A DNA stretch of 64,000 nucleotides from Flavobacterium fluvii (GCF_900129545.1 NZ_FQWB01000001.1:1240001-1304000), one strand, 5' to 3'; shown: positions 1 through 10,452, numbered from the stretch's first letter. Made by a program: numbers and translations. The notes: generated from the letters alone by a model not told the origin.

Positions 1-1096
1 CTTCTCTCCAAATCAAATCCGATGTCAAGGCACTTCCACCAGGACTATTGATTCGAAGCACGATGGCTTTTACGTCTTTGTCTTTTCGAGCTTCCATCAG
101 CGAGCGACGCATAGAGCCTTCGCCAATGGTGTTCACGTCACCTTCGCCGCTCATAATTTGACCTTGTGCATAGATAATGGCAATTTTGTCTTTGACTTCA
201 AAATTTTCAGAAGTTGTAACTGTTTTTCTGGTATAGTCCAAAAGATCTACTTTGTTGTAATCTTCGTCTTTTTCCACCTTCAAAATTTTTCGAATGGCAT
301 CGTGATAAATATCTTCGTAGGCCACGACATCTACCAATTTTTCAGCTTTTGCCATTTGGGGAGTTCGAGCCAAAAGTCCGTTGGCAATCTCGTTCAATTT
401 TGTCACTGAGATATTTCTGCTTTTGGAAATGTCTCCGATTATGGAACTCCAAACCGAATTCAACAAGGCCAAAGTTTGTTCCCTGTTGGCATCGCTCATT
501 TCATTTTCCAAGAAGGGCTCCACGGCACTTTTATATTTGCCGTGTCGAATGACTTCCATTTTCACACCCGATTTCTCTTGTAAATCTTTGAAAAACATCA
601 ATTCGGCCGATAATCCCTTGAAATCGAAATCGCCAACTGGATTCAGGTAAATTGTATTGGCAACAGAATTCAAATAATATTCTTTTTGTGAATAGGAATT
701 GGCGTAAGCCATAACAAATTTCCCTGATTTTTTGAAATCTTCCAAGGCATCTCGCAAGGCTTTTCTTTGTGCCATTCCCAATTCGGATTCGTTATTTAAA
801 ATTGATATTCCCTTGATGTAGTCATCAGTTTTGGCGCTTTCGATGGCGTTGATAATATCCGAAAGTCCAATTTTTTCCCCATCGGATAAAATGGTCATCC
901 ATGGGTTTTTGTATTTTCCTGCATAATCATCTTTGATGTGTTTCAAGTCCAATTCGATAACTGAATTGCTTTTTACTTCCACAGCTTCTGGTTCACCACC
1001 AAAAATAGCCGCGATGAGAATCAATCCAACAAAGAACAGCATTAAAAAAACGAATAGACCGACTATTGTTGCCAAAACATTTCCTAAAAATTTCAT
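1..1096 (-). CDS. sppA: Signal peptide peptidase SppA, 67K type (3' end cut by window edge)
   Basis: Membrane-bound serine protease that degrades leftover signal peptides. The reading frame is open from the ATG at 1094-1096 to base 1, giving about 365 residues; the C-terminus lies outside the window. An N-terminal membrane segment spans about residues 8-30. The catalytic dyad of the family is visible: a Lys in the motif GKYKSAVEPF (about residue 189) and a Ser in NSPGGSA (about residue 355), only ten codons before the edge. The two-domain layout fits the long (about 590 residue) SppA form. A candidate -7 box (TATATTTG on this strand) lies at 1186-1193. The identification is secure; only the C-terminal part is unseen. 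Confidence 0.95.
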   Translation of the reverse strand, partial: MKFLGNVLATIVGLFVFLMLFFVGLILIAAIFGGEPEAVEVKSNSVIELDLKHIKDDYAGKYKNPWMTILSDGEKIGLSDIINAIESAKTDDYIKGISILNNESELGMAQRKALRDALEDFKKSGKFVMAYANSYSQKEYYLNSVANTIYLNPVGDFDFKGLSAELMFFKDLQEKSGVKMEVIRHGKYKSAVEPFLENEMSDANREQTLALLNSVWSSIIGDISKSRNISVTKLNEIANGLLARTPQMAKAEKLVDVVAYEDIYHDAIRKILKVEKDEDYNKVDLLDYTRKTVTTSENFEVKDKIAIIYAQGQIMSGEGDVNTIGEGSMRRSLMEARKDKDVKAIVLRINSPGGSALTSDLIWRE

Positions 1097-1232
1097 AATT
1101 GTATTTTTTTAATAAGTAGCAAAAGGGGTTGATGTGTTACAAATTCAAGTTTTAAAAACGGAAAATTTAGTTATCAACAGCTTGGCAAATATAGTTCTAT
1201 TCTAAAATTGTTTTAGTTAATTTGTGCTTAAT

Positions 1233-2369
1233 ATGAAATCACAACATCAAGTCGTTTTATCTTTAGGCAGCAATCAGGGCGATCGTCTTCGAAATATTGA
1301 ATTTTGCCTGCAACTGATTCATCAGGAAATTGGAACAATAATCAGGGTTTCAAAGTTGTACGAAACACCGTCTTGGGGTTTTGAAAGCGATGCTTTTTAT
1401 AATTGCGCCTTGGTCATTCATACTTTTGCATCGGCAGAAAAAATATTGGAGCAAGTTTTGAATGTTGAAAGACAATTGGGGCGAGTTCGTGGTGAAACTT
1501 TAAACTATCAATCCCGAATAATCGATATTGATTTGATTACTTTCGATTTTGAAATTATCGATTCTGCAACTCTCCAAATTCCGCATCCGTTGATGCAAAA
1601 CAGGAAGTTTGTGCTGCTGCCAATGCTGGACTTGAATTTAGATTGGAAACATCCTGTTTTGCATAAGAAAATAGCCGAATTGCTGGCAACATCTCCAGAT
1701 GAAAGTGTTTGTACCGTGGTGCAAAATTTGAAAAATCCATTGGATTCGATTCCTTTGGAACAATTCAACTATATTGCTTTTGAAGGGAATATTGGAGCAG
1801 GAAAAACAACCTTGACTGCAAAAATAGCCGAAGATTTTAATGCCAAAACGGTTTTGGAACGTTTTGCCGACAATCCGTTTTTACCCAAATTTTATGAAGA
1901 CCAAAATCGCTACGCTTTCCCGCTCGAAATGTCGTTTCTTGCCGACAGGTATAAACAATTGTCGGATGATTTGGCCCAATTTGATTTGTTCAAGGATTTT
2001 ATCGTGGCCGATTACCATATTTTTAAATCGCTGATTTTTGCCAAAGTAACGCTTCAGGAAGACGAGTTTAGGTTGTATAAAACGCTGTTTGATATTGTTT
2101 ACAAGGAAATGCCAAAACCGGATTTGTATGTTTATTTATATCAAAATACGGAGCGTTTACTGGAGAATATAAAGAAAAGAGGCAGAAGTTACGAGCAAAA
2201 TATTCCGGCGGATTATTTGGATAAAATCAATGGTGGCTACTTGGATTACATCAAATCACAAACGGATTTGAATGTTTTGATTATTGATGTTTCGGATCGG
2301 GATTTCGTAAAAAACCAGGAAGATTATATTTATATCTTGGGTGAGATTCAAAGAAAAATAAGTAAATAA
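1233..2369 (+). CDS. folK: Bifunctional FolK (HPPK) - deoxynucleoside kinase fusion
   Basis: Two enzymes in one chain. Residues about 5-135 are 6-hydroxymethyl-7,8-dihydropterin pyrophosphokinase of folate synthesis: LSLGSNQGDR near the start and the family signature RIIDIDLITF. Residues about 175-375 are a deoxynucleoside kinase of the dCK/dGK type that phosphorylates salvaged deoxynucleosides: P-loop GNIGAGKTT at about 184, the ERF motif, and a C-terminal RGRSYE lid. The frame is open from a GTG at 1224, but ATG at 1233 gives the conventional HPPK start and is preferred. The gene is divergent from sppA. From family knowledge, this fusion recurs in Flavobacteriia, so it is unlikely to be an assembly artefact. 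Confidence 0.93.
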   Translation: MKSQHQVVLSLGSNQGDRLRNIEFCLQLIHQEIGTIIRVSKLYETPSWGFESDAFYNCALVIHTFASAEKILEQVLNVERQLGRVRGETLNYQSRIIDIDLITFDFEIIDSATLQIPHPLMQNRKFVLLPMLDLNLDWKHPVLHKKIAELLATSPDESVCTVVQNLKNPLDSIPLEQFNYIAFEGNIGAGKTTLTAKIAEDFNAKTVLERFADNPFLPKFYEDQNRYAFPLEMSFLADRYKQLSDDLAQFDLFKDFIVADYHIFKSLIFAKVTLQEDEFRLYKTLFDIVYKEMPKPDLYVYLYQNTERLLENIKKRGRSYEQNIPADYLDKINGGYLDYIKSQTDLNVLIIDVSDRDFVKNQEDYIYILGEIQRKISK

Positions 2370-2381
2370 ATACTTTTAAAA

Positions 2382-5300
2382 TTATCTTTTTAAGGAAAAA
2401 TGCCCTTTTATTTCGGGTTTGGAATCTTCCATTTTTAATACATACCAATAGTCATCGGCGGGTAATTCTAAACCATTGAATGTGCCGTTCCATCCTGAAT
2501 TTCTGTAATTAAGTTGTTTTAATAGTTTTCCATATCGGTTAAAAATTTCTACTCTTGAGTTAGGGAAATTCTTCATTTCTTTTATTTCCCAAAGATCGTT
2601 AAATCCGTCATTGTTTGGAGTGAAATATTTTGAAATCGTAAATATTGTAAAATCTTGGTCTAATAAATTACAGCCGTTTTTTTCCCTGACATAAGCGGTA
2701 TGCTGTCCACTTGGGATGTGTGAAAATTGATTGGAATCCGTGAATAATTCTCCGTCAATCGAAAATTCATAATAATTTTCAGGATTATCTAATTGTATTG
2801 TTATGGAATTTTCGTCAACAACAATTTCCTTGATTATTGGTTTTGGATGTTCTATGACTTTGAAGTTTTTTTTTGAATCGCAATTTGCTAAAGGCGAGCT
2901 AATAGTTACATTGTAATCGCCAATGCTTGAAACAACAATGGTTTGTGTGGTTTCGCCGCCTGGAGACCATAAATAATTCATTCCCGGGATTGAAGCGTCC
3001 AATGTTGCTGTTTCAGATTGGCATAACACAACTTCTTCATTGATGGAGGTAACGGGGTATATTGTCGCCACTACGGCTGACCTTGGACTTGTGCATCCAG
3101 ATGTGGTTGCGTCTACATAATAAGTAGTTGTCGATGTTATGGTTGGAGTAGTGAATGTAGTTCCAATTCCCAATGCAGTTCCGCCAGTTGCTGCATCGTA
3201 CCAATTAATTGTCCCGGCCGAAGCAGTTGCGCCAATTGTTACTGTTCCTGTGTCACAACGAGATGCAGGAGAAGTTGAAGTAATTGAAGGAGAAATATTG
3301 ACGGTGGCCGTAATGGCAGTTCTCGTCAGTGCTGTGCATCCAGATGTAGTTGCGTCAACATAATAAGTAGTTGTGGTCGTAAGGATTGGAGTTGTAAATA
3401 AAGTTCCAGTTCCCAATGTTATTCCTCCTGTCGGGACATCATACCAGTTAATTGTTCCATTCGAAGCGGTTGCTCCCAGTGTTACTGTGCCGGTATCACA
3501 ACGAGAAGCCGGTGCTGTAGAAGTAATTGTTGGAGGAATGTTGATGGTGGCTATAATGGCAGTTCTTGTTGGACTTGAACAGCCAGATGTAGTCGCGTCA
3601 ACATAATAGGTGGTCGTTGAAGCAAGGTTTGGAGTCGCAAATGAAGTTCCAGTTCCCAATGAAGTCCCTCCAGTCGGCACGTTATACCAATTGATTGTTC
3701 CGGCCGAGGCTACCGCTCCCAATGTTACCGCTCCTGAATTGCAACGAGATGCGGGCGTGGTCGAAGTAATTGTTGGAGAAGTATTAATCGTGGCGATAAT
3801 TGCAGTTCTAGTTGTTGATGTGCATCCAGATGCAGTGGCATCAACATAATAAGTGGTCGTCGATACTAGGATTGGACTTGTGAATGAGGTTCCTGTTCCC
3901 AATGCGGTTCCTCCTGTCGGGACAGCATACCAGTTAATTGTTCCTCCCGAAGCAGTTGCTCCCAGTGTTACTGTCCCGGTATCGCAACGAGATGTCGGTG
4001 TGGTTGAAGTAATGGTTGGCGTGGTATTTATGGTAGCCGTAATTGCAGTTCTTGGTATGCTTGGACAACTTCCATTCGTTGCATCAACATAATAGTTCGT
4101 CGTGGTTGCAAGGTTTGTAATGGTAAATGAATTTCCTGTTGCTATCGGAATCCCTCCAGTGCTATTTGTGTACCAATTTACAATACCATCACTGGCAGTG
4201 GCTTGAAGCGTAATACTTCCAGAATCGCATCTTGAACTAGGACTCGTGCTGGTGATTTTAGGGATGGTAATCTTGGTACTTGCCGAAATTTGAAGTACAG
4301 GGTCACCAAGCATGCCTCCGTATTCCACGATATATCCTTGGGGGTAGTAATTAGGGTTGGTAATTGGGTCTCCTGTTTCTCTAAGGTCATTCCAAGTTCC
4401 TATTCTATTTAGTGCAGGTGCTGTTATGTGAGCATAATCTTCGTTGTTGTTTGAATCATTAGGTTCATTGCCAGAGGTGTTCCAATTAGCATAATTAAAA
4501 GGAGGAGTTGTTGCTCCATTGCCTTTTCCAATCCAAAAAGTAGTACCCGCTTCGGGTCCAGTTACCCATTTCCAAGTACCTTCTGTTGCTGCGTCACTAC
4601 CACCAATCCATCCAGTTCCTGGTGCTTGAGCTCCTGCTAATTGAGTTTCGTCTGCAGCTGTTAACGTTGCTAAATAGCCTTGTAAGCCATAATAAGTTTT
4701 TGCAGCAGCCTCATCTCTTGCTTTTGTCCAATTAATTCCTAAACTCGGAACATATTCATAAAAATGTCCATTTGATGGCAAATAATTGGCTGTTCCAAAA
4801 CCTAAATTGATAGAAAAATCTCTAGTTCCAGAAGGAGATATTGACGAATTAGTAAATGTTACATCTTTGATTGCAGCTTCAAAATCGGAATAAGTAACCG
4901 GAATTCCTGTTGGACTATATAGTTTTAGTTTTCCTTCTAAAGAACTCCAAGATGTTGTAATTGTGGGATGTAAAAGAGGATTAGCTAGTGCTAATAAATC
5001 TTGACCTGAAACATAGCCTGAAGATATTTGAATATAAATGGCATCAGTACCTGTTTCGGATGGATCGTGAGTTATTGTTACTCCAGTAACTATTTTGATG
5101 CTTGTGCTGGGACAATAAGTTTGATTTCCTGTTGCCGTAATTACAGGAGGGGTTATTATAGGAGCAGTTATTTTATAGCCACAATCTTCAGAATAACTGG
5201 CTGCGGCGTCTTTTCTAGAAGACCAGTTGGCGTTAGAATAAGCTGCATCATCGACTTGTATGCATCCTAGCCTTAGGTTAGATGTTAAACTTAAACTAAT

Positions 5301-6377
5301 GGGGATAATTGTTTTATTATTTCCATTTTTTAAATTTAAATTAGTTAATTGAGTATTATTGCATTTAAAATAAAATAAAAGAGTATTTTTTGAAACATCT
5401 AAATAAGTAAATGGATTATAACTGCATTCAAAATTCCACAAAACAGTATTTTTAGAAACATCTAAACTAGTCAATTGGTTGTTGCTGCAAAAAAAGCGCT
5501 TTAAAGCTACATTTTTAGAAACATCTAAATTGGTTAATTGGTTATTGTTGCAATAAAAAGTTTCTAAAGCTGTATTTTTAGAAACATCTAAATTAATAAA
5601 TGGATTATTGCTGCAATCAAAAGTTTCTAAAGCTGTATTTTTAGAAACATCTAAGTTAGGTAATTGGTTATTGTTGCAACCAAAATTTTCTAAAGCTGTA
5701 TTTTTAGAAACATCTAAACTAGTTAATTGGTTATTGCCGCAAGATAATCCTTTTAAAGCTATGTTTTTAGAAACATCTAAGTTAGGTAATTGGTTATTGT
5801 TGCAAGCAAAACTTTCTAAAGCTGTATTTTTAGAAACATCCAAACTAGTTAATTGGTTATTTCCGCAAAATAATTGTTTTAAAACCATGTTTTTAGAAAC
5901 ATCTAAAGAAGTTAATTGATTAACCGAGCAAGAAATTTTTTCTAAAGCTGTATTTTTGGAAATATCTAAATTAGTTAATTGGTTATAATCGCAAAATAAT
6001 ATAATTAAAGCAGTATTGGCAGAAGTGTCAAGACTTGATAAATTATTCCTTTGACAGTTCAAATCAGTAAGATTTGTGTTTTTGGAAAGATCTAGAGAGC
6101 TAATTTTGTTGAGATTAGTTAAGCCTGCGCTTCCAATATTTAATCTTTCTAATTTTACAAATGCTTGAATTCCTGTTAGATTTGAAATGTTTTTACTTGG
6201 AACTTCCAAGGATTTTAAATTATCTACACTCGCAGTAAGGACTTTGCCATCAATTGATCCGCTGTCAATTCCTAAATCTATCAAGGCCTGCTCAAAATTT
6301 ACATCAGGAATTGCAGTATATTGGGCTTGCCCGAAAAAACTAGACAAAAGAATAAACAGTAAAAAAAGTTTTTTCAT
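2382..6377 (-). CDS. Giant secreted LRR / C-type lectin / Ig-like repeat protein with T9SS type B sorting domain
   Basis: A 1331-residue cell-surface or secreted protein. In order: a signal peptide ending FFGQAQ (1-18); about a dozen leucine-rich repeats of 21 residues with the core LTSLDVSKNTALE (about 90-370); a linker; a C-type lectin-like domain (about 540-690) containing WNTSGNEPNDSNNNEDYAHI; five Ig-like repeats of about 79 residues with SRCDTGTVTLGATAS and TTTYYVDATTSGC (about 710-1125); and a gliding-motility-associated CHU_C domain with FTPNNDGFNDLW (last 90 residues). The last domain is a type B signal for type IX secretion. An adhesion or glycan-binding role is inferred. Neighbouring repeat units are nearly identical, so copy number may vary. 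Antisense open frames here are shadows of the repeats. Confidence 0.9.
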   Translation of the reverse strand: MKKLFLLFILLSSFFGQAQYTAIPDVNFEQALIDLGIDSGSIDGKVLTASVDNLKSLEVPSKNISNLTGIQAFVKLERLNIGSAGLTNLNKISSLDLSKNTNLTDLNCQRNNLSSLDTSANTALIILFCDYNQLTNLDISKNTALEKISCSVNQLTSLDVSKNMVLKQLFCGNNQLTSLDVSKNTALESFACNNNQLPNLDVSKNIALKGLSCGNNQLTSLDVSKNTALENFGCNNNQLPNLDVSKNTALETFDCSNNPFINLDVSKNTALETFYCNNNQLTNLDVSKNVALKRFFCSNNQLTSLDVSKNTVLWNFECSYNPFTYLDVSKNTLLFYFKCNNTQLTNLNLKNGNNKTIIPISLSLTSNLRLGCIQVDDAAYSNANWSSRKDAAASYSEDCGYKITAPIITPPVITATGNQTYCPSTSIKIVTGVTITHDPSETGTDAIYIQISSGYVSGQDLLALANPLLHPTITTSWSSLEGKLKLYSPTGIPVTYSDFEAAIKDVTFTNSSISPSGTRDFSINLGFGTANYLPSNGHFYEYVPSLGINWTKARDEAAAKTYYGLQGYLATLTAADETQLAGAQAPGTGWIGGSDAATEGTWKWVTGPEAGTTFWIGKGNGATTPPFNYANWNTSGNEPNDSNNNEDYAHITAPALNRIGTWNDLRETGDPITNPNYYPQGYIVEYGGMLGDPVLQISASTKITIPKITSTSPSSRCDSGSITLQATASDGIVNWYTNSTGGIPIATGNSFTITNLATTTNYYVDATNGSCPSIPRTAITATINTTPTITSTTPTSRCDTGTVTLGATASGGTINWYAVPTGGTALGTGTSFTSPILVSTTTYYVDATASGCTSTTRTAIIATINTSPTITSTTPASRCNSGAVTLGAVASAGTINWYNVPTGGTSLGTGTSFATPNLASTTTYYVDATTSGCSSPTRTAIIATINIPPTITSTAPASRCDTGTVTLGATASNGTINWYDVPTGGITLGTGTLFTTPILTTTTTYYVDATTSGCTALTRTAITATVNISPSITSTSPASRCDTGTVTIGATASAGTINWYDAATGGTALGIGTTFTTPTITSTTTYYVDATTSGCTSPRSAVVATIYPVTSINEEVVLCQSETATLDASIPGMNYLWSPGGETTQTIVVSSIGDYNVTISSPLANCDSKKNFKVIEHPKPIIKEIVVDENSITIQLDNPENYYEFSIDGELFTDSNQFSHIPSGQHTAYVREKNGCNLLDQDFTIFTISKYFTPNNDGFNDLWEIKEMKNFPNSRVEIFNRYGKLLKQLNYRNSGWNGTFNGLELPADDYWYVLKMEDSKPEIKGHFSLKR

Positions 6378-6468
6378 GCTAAAATTAATTTCTTTAAAAA
6401 AAAGTTCACGGAAGATATAAAATAAACCCTTTAAATTAATTATTTAGCACAAAAAAATCAAAAAATAG

Positions 6469-7005
6469 TTACAAATTCCATTTCATTTTTTTGAACAAAT
6501 CCCAAACCACGATTCCTGTACTTACTGAAATGTTCAAGGAGTGTTTGGTGCCTAATTGTGGAATTTCGATACAGCCATCACACAATGCAACCGCTTCTTG
6601 AGATACACCATATACTTCATTTCCGAAAACCAAGGCGTATTTTTTGTCTTTTTCCACTTTGAAATCTTGAAGAAAAGTAGCGCTTTCAACCTGTTCGATA
6701 GCGAGTACGGTTACACCTTCTGTTTTCAAATTTTTGATGACTTCGAGAACGTCTTTAGCGTGTTCCCAAGCCACGGTTTCGGTTGCGCCGAGAGCCGTTT
6801 TGTGAATTTCCTTGTTGGGAGGAGTGGCCGTGATGCCGCACAAATATATTTTTTCAATCAAAAAAGCGTCGGCGGTCCTGAATACGGAACCAATGTTGTG
6901 TAAACTGCGTATATCATCCATAACAATGATGATGGGTGTTTTCTGGGCTTCTTTAAAATCTTCAATGGATTTTCGATCGAGCTCGCTGTTTTCTAGCTTT
7001 CTCAT
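6469..7005 (-). CDS. SpoU/TrmH-family RNA 2'-O-methyltransferase
   Basis: A 178-residue SPOUT-class methyltransferase that transfers a methyl from S-adenosylmethionine to a ribose 2'-OH in tRNA or rRNA. The three SpoU motifs are present in order: NIGSVFRTADAF (about 37-48, with the catalytic Arg), LVFGNEVYGVSQE (about 127-139) and IPQLGTKHSLNISVSTG (about 149-165). There is no extra N-terminal substrate-binding domain, as in TrmL-like short members, so the RNA target cannot be named. It lies 92 bases beyond the start of the secreted LRR protein gene and is not clearly cotranscribed with it. Confidence 0.88.
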   Translation of the reverse strand: MRKLENSELDRKSIEDFKEAQKTPIIIVMDDIRSLHNIGSVFRTADAFLIEKIYLCGITATPPNKEIHKTALGATETVAWEHAKDVLEVIKNLKTEGVTVLAIEQVESATFLQDFKVEKDKKYALVFGNEVYGVSQEAVALCDGCIEIPQLGTKHSLNISVSTGIVVWDLFKKMKWNL

Positions 7006-7028
7006 ATGTATATGGTTGAGTGTTCAAA

Positions 7029-7062
7029 TAAAAAAAGCTTCCAGAATGAGGAAGCTTTTTTT
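7029..7062 (-). terminator. Intrinsic terminator of the DUF1573 gene
   Basis: Stem GAAGCTT/AAGCTTC-like arms (AAGCTTCC and GGAAGCTT around AGAATGA) with A tracts before and T tracts after, so it can work in both directions. It lies just downstream of the minus-strand gene at 7081. Confidence 0.75.
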
Positions 7063-7080
7063 AGGATATTAATTTTGAAT

Positions 7081-7548
7081 TTAGCTTTTTGGAGCATCAG
7101 CGGCCAATACATTACCTTTTATTGTAAGGGTTTTTGAAGGACTTCCTGCTGCATTCGAGGTTACTGTTACTGTTTTTGTAAATGGTTGTCCAGCTCTTGA
7201 AGTATCATATTTTACGCCAATAACACCTTTTGCACCTGGAGCAATTGGCTCTTTGGAATAAGTTGGAACGGTACAGCCACAAGAACCAGTGGCATTTGTT
7301 ATGATCAACGGTTTGTTGCCGTTGTTGGTGAATACAAATTCACGTTTTCCATCGGAGTTTGCGGCGATGGTGCCGTAATCAATCGTTTCAGACACGAAAA
7401 CCATTCCTGCGCCTTCTACTTTAGGTAATGCGGGTGTAGTTGCTTTTGCAGTGGTTTTTTTTACTGGTTTTGTAGTTTTTGTTGTTTCTTGAGCATTACA
7501 AAAAGTAAATGCCAATAGGGCTATTGAAAGTGTAATTAATTTTTTCAT
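7081..7548 (-). CDS. DUF1573 domain secreted protein
   Basis: A 155-residue exported protein. It has a signal peptide ending in TFCNAQ, a Lys/Thr/Pro-rich linker (about 20-40), and one DUF1573 domain (about 50-150), an immunoglobulin-like fold of the ASPM/SPD-2/Hydin type with the marks VSETIDYGTI, EFVFTNNGNKPLIITNA, SCGCTVPTYSKEPI and G-x-I-G-V-K-Y-D. Function is not known; proteins of this family are abundant in Bacteroidota and presumed periplasmic or surface-associated. It is a single-gene unit with its own -7 box (TAAATTTG on this strand, 7574-7581) and terminator. Confidence 0.88.
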   Translation of the reverse strand: MKKLITLSIALLAFTFCNAQETTKTTKPVKKTTAKATTPALPKVEGAGMVFVSETIDYGTIAANSDGKREFVFTNNGNKPLIITNATGSCGCTVPTYSKEPIAPGAKGVIGVKYDTSRAGQPFTKTVTVTSNAAGSPSKTLTIKGNVLAADAPKS

Positions 7549-7573
7549 CGCAATTGTTTTTTTGATTGAGAGA

Positions 7574-7581
7574 CAAATTTA
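7574..7581 (-). promoter_or_regulatory. -7 promoter box of the DUF1573 gene
   Basis: TAAATTTG on the minus strand matches the Bacteroidota -7 consensus TAnnTTTG. It is 26 bases upstream of the start codon. No clear -33 TTTG was seen. Confidence 0.5.
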
Positions 7582-7701
7582 TGTAAAAAAACGAAATTCC
7601 ATCTTAAATTTTGCTTAAAAATATTTTAAAATTTCAGAGTGCTTATTTATTCGCCATAAAATCTATAAATTCGCTTCCTGTTAAATTAAAATAAATAAAT
7701 T

Positions 7702-10308
7702 TTGTCATCTAAAGAAAAAGTAGCCAAGGAAACGCCTTTAATGAAGCAATACAACGAAATCAAAAGGAAATATCCTGATGCTTGTTTGTTGTTTAGGGTG
7801 GGAGATTTTTATGAAACATTTGGTGAAGATGCCATTCGTGCGTCCAAAATTTTAGGGATAACATTAACCAAACGTGGTGCGGGTTCTGAAACAGAGACGG
7901 CTCTGGCAGGTTTCCCACATCACTCCATTAATACCTATTTGCCAAAATTAGTCAAAGCCGGACTTCGTGTCGCGATTTGCGATCAGCTTGAAGATCCAAA
8001 AATGACCAAAACCATTGTAAAACGTGGTGTTACCGAATTAGTGACTCCCGGAGTTTCCATGAATGACGAGGTTTTGCAATCGAAAACCAATAATTTCCTT
8101 GCGGCTATTTATTTTGCCAATAAATCAATAGGAATTTCATTTTTGGATGTTTCTACAGGCGAATTTCTTACGGCACAGGGAAATGCAGAATATATAGATA
8201 AGTTGTTGCAGAATTTCAATCCAAGCGAAGTTCTGGTTCCTAAAAACAATAAAAATGATTTTCGGCAGACTTTTGGAGAGGATTATCATAGTTTTTACTT
8301 GGAAGACTGGATTTATAAAGAAGATTATGCTTTTGAAACGTTGACCAAGCATTTTCAAACGACTTCTTTGAAAGGTTTTGGTGTCGAAGAATTAAAGGAA
8401 GGAATTATTGCTTCAGGTGCGATTCTATATTATTTATCCGAAACGCAGCATAACAAAGTGCAACATATCACGGCGATTCAGCGTATTGCGGAAGATGCCT
8501 ATGTCTGGATGGACCGATTTACAATTCGAAATCTCGAATTGTATCACAGTTACAATCCCAATGCGGTGACACTTTTGGATGTTATCGATAAAACGCTTTC
8601 GCCAATGGGTGGTCGTTTACTGAAACGCTGGTTGGCATTGCCTTTGAAAGATGCTGCTAAAATTCGAAGTCGTCATCAGGTGGTTTCGTATTTGAAAGAG
8701 AATCAGGAAGTGTTGAAAAACATTCAAAAACAAATCAAACAAATTTCAGATTTGGAACGTTTGATTTCGAAAATTGCAGCTGGAAAAGTGTCGCCACGTG
8801 AAGTGGTTTATTTGAAAGAATCATTGGATGCCATTATTCCAATAAAAACTTTGGCGTTGGAAAGTCCGCAAGAAGCCGTAAAAGTAATTGGAGATAGTTT
8901 ACATAGCTGCGATTTATTGCGAGAAAAAATCAAAACGGTCTTGAATCAAGATGCGCCGGTGGCTGTTGCCAAAGGAAATGCGATTGCTAAAGGAATCAAT
9001 GCCGAGTTAGATGAATTGAGAGCCATTTCCACTTCGGGAAAAGAATTCTTGGAAGGAATTGAAAAAAGAGAATCCGAAAGAACGGGAATCTCATCCTTGA
9101 AAATTTCTTTCAATAATGTGTTTGGGTATTATATTGAAGTTCGAAACACGCATAAAGATAAAGTTCCAACGGAATGGATTCGCAAGCAAACTTTGGTCAA
9201 TGCGGAGCGTTATATTACCGAGGAATTAAAAGAATACGAAACCAAAATTCTAGGTGCCGAAGAAAAAATCCATAAAATAGAAGTAGAATTATTTGAGCAA
9301 TTGGTCAATTGGATTGCGACTTATATCAAACCCGTTCAAATGAATGCCAATTTAGTGGCGCAATTGGATTGTTTGTGTTCTTTTACGCAATTGGCTGTCG
9401 AAAATAAATATGTTTGTCCAGAATTGGACGAAACATTCGAACTGGAAATCAAAAACGGAAGACATCCCGTTATCGAAAAACAATTGCCGGTTGGTGTGCC
9501 TTATATTGCCAATGATGTTTTCCTGGATAGAGAAGTACAGCAGCTAATAATGATTACCGGACCAAATATGTCTGGAAAGTCGGCTATTTTGCGTCAAACG
9601 GCTTTAATTGTGCTCTTGGCTCAAATGGGAAGTTTTGTCCCGGCAGATAGTGTTAGAATGGGAATTATTGATAAAATATTCACCAGAGTAGGAGCTTCTG
9701 ATAATATTTCGATGGGAGAATCTACTTTTATGGTCGAAATGAACGAAACGGCTTCTATCTTGAACAATATCTCCGACAGAAGTTTGGTGTTGTTGGACGA
9801 GATTGGAAGAGGGACTAGTACCTATGATGGAATTTCCATCGCTTGGGCAATTGCTGAGTTTTTACACGAACATCCTTCGCAACCTAAAACGCTTTTTGCA
9901 ACACATTATCACGAATTGAACGAAATGAGTGAATCATTGCCTAGAATCCAGAATTATAATGTTTCGGTAAAAGAATTAAAAGACACCGTGCTTTTTATTC
10001 GAAAACTGGTAAAAGGAGGAAGTGCGCATAGTTTTGGAATTCACGTGGCAAAAATGGCGGGAATGCCGCAAATCGTGATTTTGAAAGCCCAAAAGCTTTT
10101 GAAGAAATTAGAGAAAGATCATTCCAGCGAGGCTTTGAGCGGAATCAAATCAGCCAAGGACGAGATGCAAATGAGTTTCTTTAATCTGGACGATCCTTTG
10201 TTGGAAGAAATCAAAGAAGAGATTTTGAGTCTCGATATCAACACGATTACGCCAATGGAAGCCTTGATGAAACTCAATGAAATTAAAAGAATGCTGATCA
10301 AAAAATAG
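7702..10308 (+). CDS. mutS: DNA mismatch repair ATPase MutS
   Basis: Recognises mispaired or looped DNA and starts mismatch repair with MutL. At 868 residues it has normal full length. The mismatch-binding motif [11 protein letters not shown] lies at about residues 30-41 (FYE wedge). The clamp and lever regions follow, then the ABC ATPase: Walker A GPNMSGKS at about 621, Walker [15 protein letters not shown] at about 697, and the FATHYHEL switch. The chosen start is TTG at 7702, preceded by an A-rich leader; it keeps the conserved stretch [15 protein letters not shown]. The first ATG, at 7741, would remove part of that stretch. There is no neighbour with a related role. Confidence 0.96.
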   Translation: MSSKEKVAKETPLMKQYNEIKRKYPDACLLFRVGDFYETFGEDAIRASKILGITLTKRGAGSETETALAGFPHHSINTYLPKLVKAGLRVAICDQLEDPKMTKTIVKRGVTELVTPGVSMNDEVLQSKTNNFLAAIYFANKSIGISFLDVSTGEFLTAQGNAEYIDKLLQNFNPSEVLVPKNNKNDFRQTFGEDYHSFYLEDWIYKEDYAFETLTKHFQTTSLKGFGVEELKEGIIASGAILYYLSETQHNKVQHITAIQRIAEDAYVWMDRFTIRNLELYHSYNPNAVTLLDVIDKTLSPMGGRLLKRWLALPLKDAAKIRSRHQVVSYLKENQEVLKNIQKQIKQISDLERLISKIAAGKVSPREVVYLKESLDAIIPIKTLALESPQEAVKVIGDSLHSCDLLREKIKTVLNQDAPVAVAKGNAIAKGINAELDELRAISTSGKEFLEGIEKRESERTGISSLKISFNNVFGYYIEVRNTHKDKVPTEWIRKQTLVNAERYITEELKEYETKILGAEEKIHKIEVELFEQLVNWIATYIKPVQMNANLVAQLDCLCSFTQLAVENKYVCPELDETFELEIKNGRHPVIEKQLPVGVPYIANDVFLDREVQQLIMITGPNMSGKSAILRQTALIVLLAQMGSFVPADSVRMGIIDKIFTRVGASDNISMGESTFMVEMNETASILNNISDRSLVLLDEIGRGTSTYDGISIAWAIAEFLHEHPSQPKTLFATHYHELNEMSESLPRIQNYNVSVKELKDTVLFIRKLVKGGSAHSFGIHVAKMAGMPQIVILKAQKLLKKLEKDHSSEALSGIKSAKDEMQMSFFNLDDPLLEEIKEEILSLDINTITPMEALMKLNEIKRMLIKK

Positions 10309-10376
10309 TTTTGTTGAATTTAAAGTTAGGGTTATCAGAAGGTTATATTTTGTTGGTATATTTTTTGCTAAAAAGG

Positions 10377-10407
10377 CTTGTGTAATTGAATTAATGTATT
10401 AAATTTG
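10377..10407 (+). promoter_or_regulatory. Promoter of the tRNA-Gly/tRNA-Leu unit
   Basis: A -33-like TTG at 10378-10380 is followed 19 bases later by the -7 box TAAATTTG at 10400-10407. This is the Bacteroidota sigma-A layout, 45 bases before the tRNA. Confidence 0.65.
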
Positions 10408-10452
10408 CATCCGCAATACAGAACAAGTATTGGTTCTTTTTAGAATGAAAAT

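Noticed and set aside
3139..4092. Four plus-strand open frames of 74-79 codons with repeated Val/Pro-rich translations
   Set aside because: They are antisense to the Ig-like repeats of the minus-strand protein at 2382-6377; the repeated DNA keeps the opposite frame open.
5608..5919. Plus-strand frame of 103 codons with SKAVFLETSKLGNWLL-type repeats
   Set aside because: Antisense shadow of the leucine-rich repeats in the same minus-strand gene.
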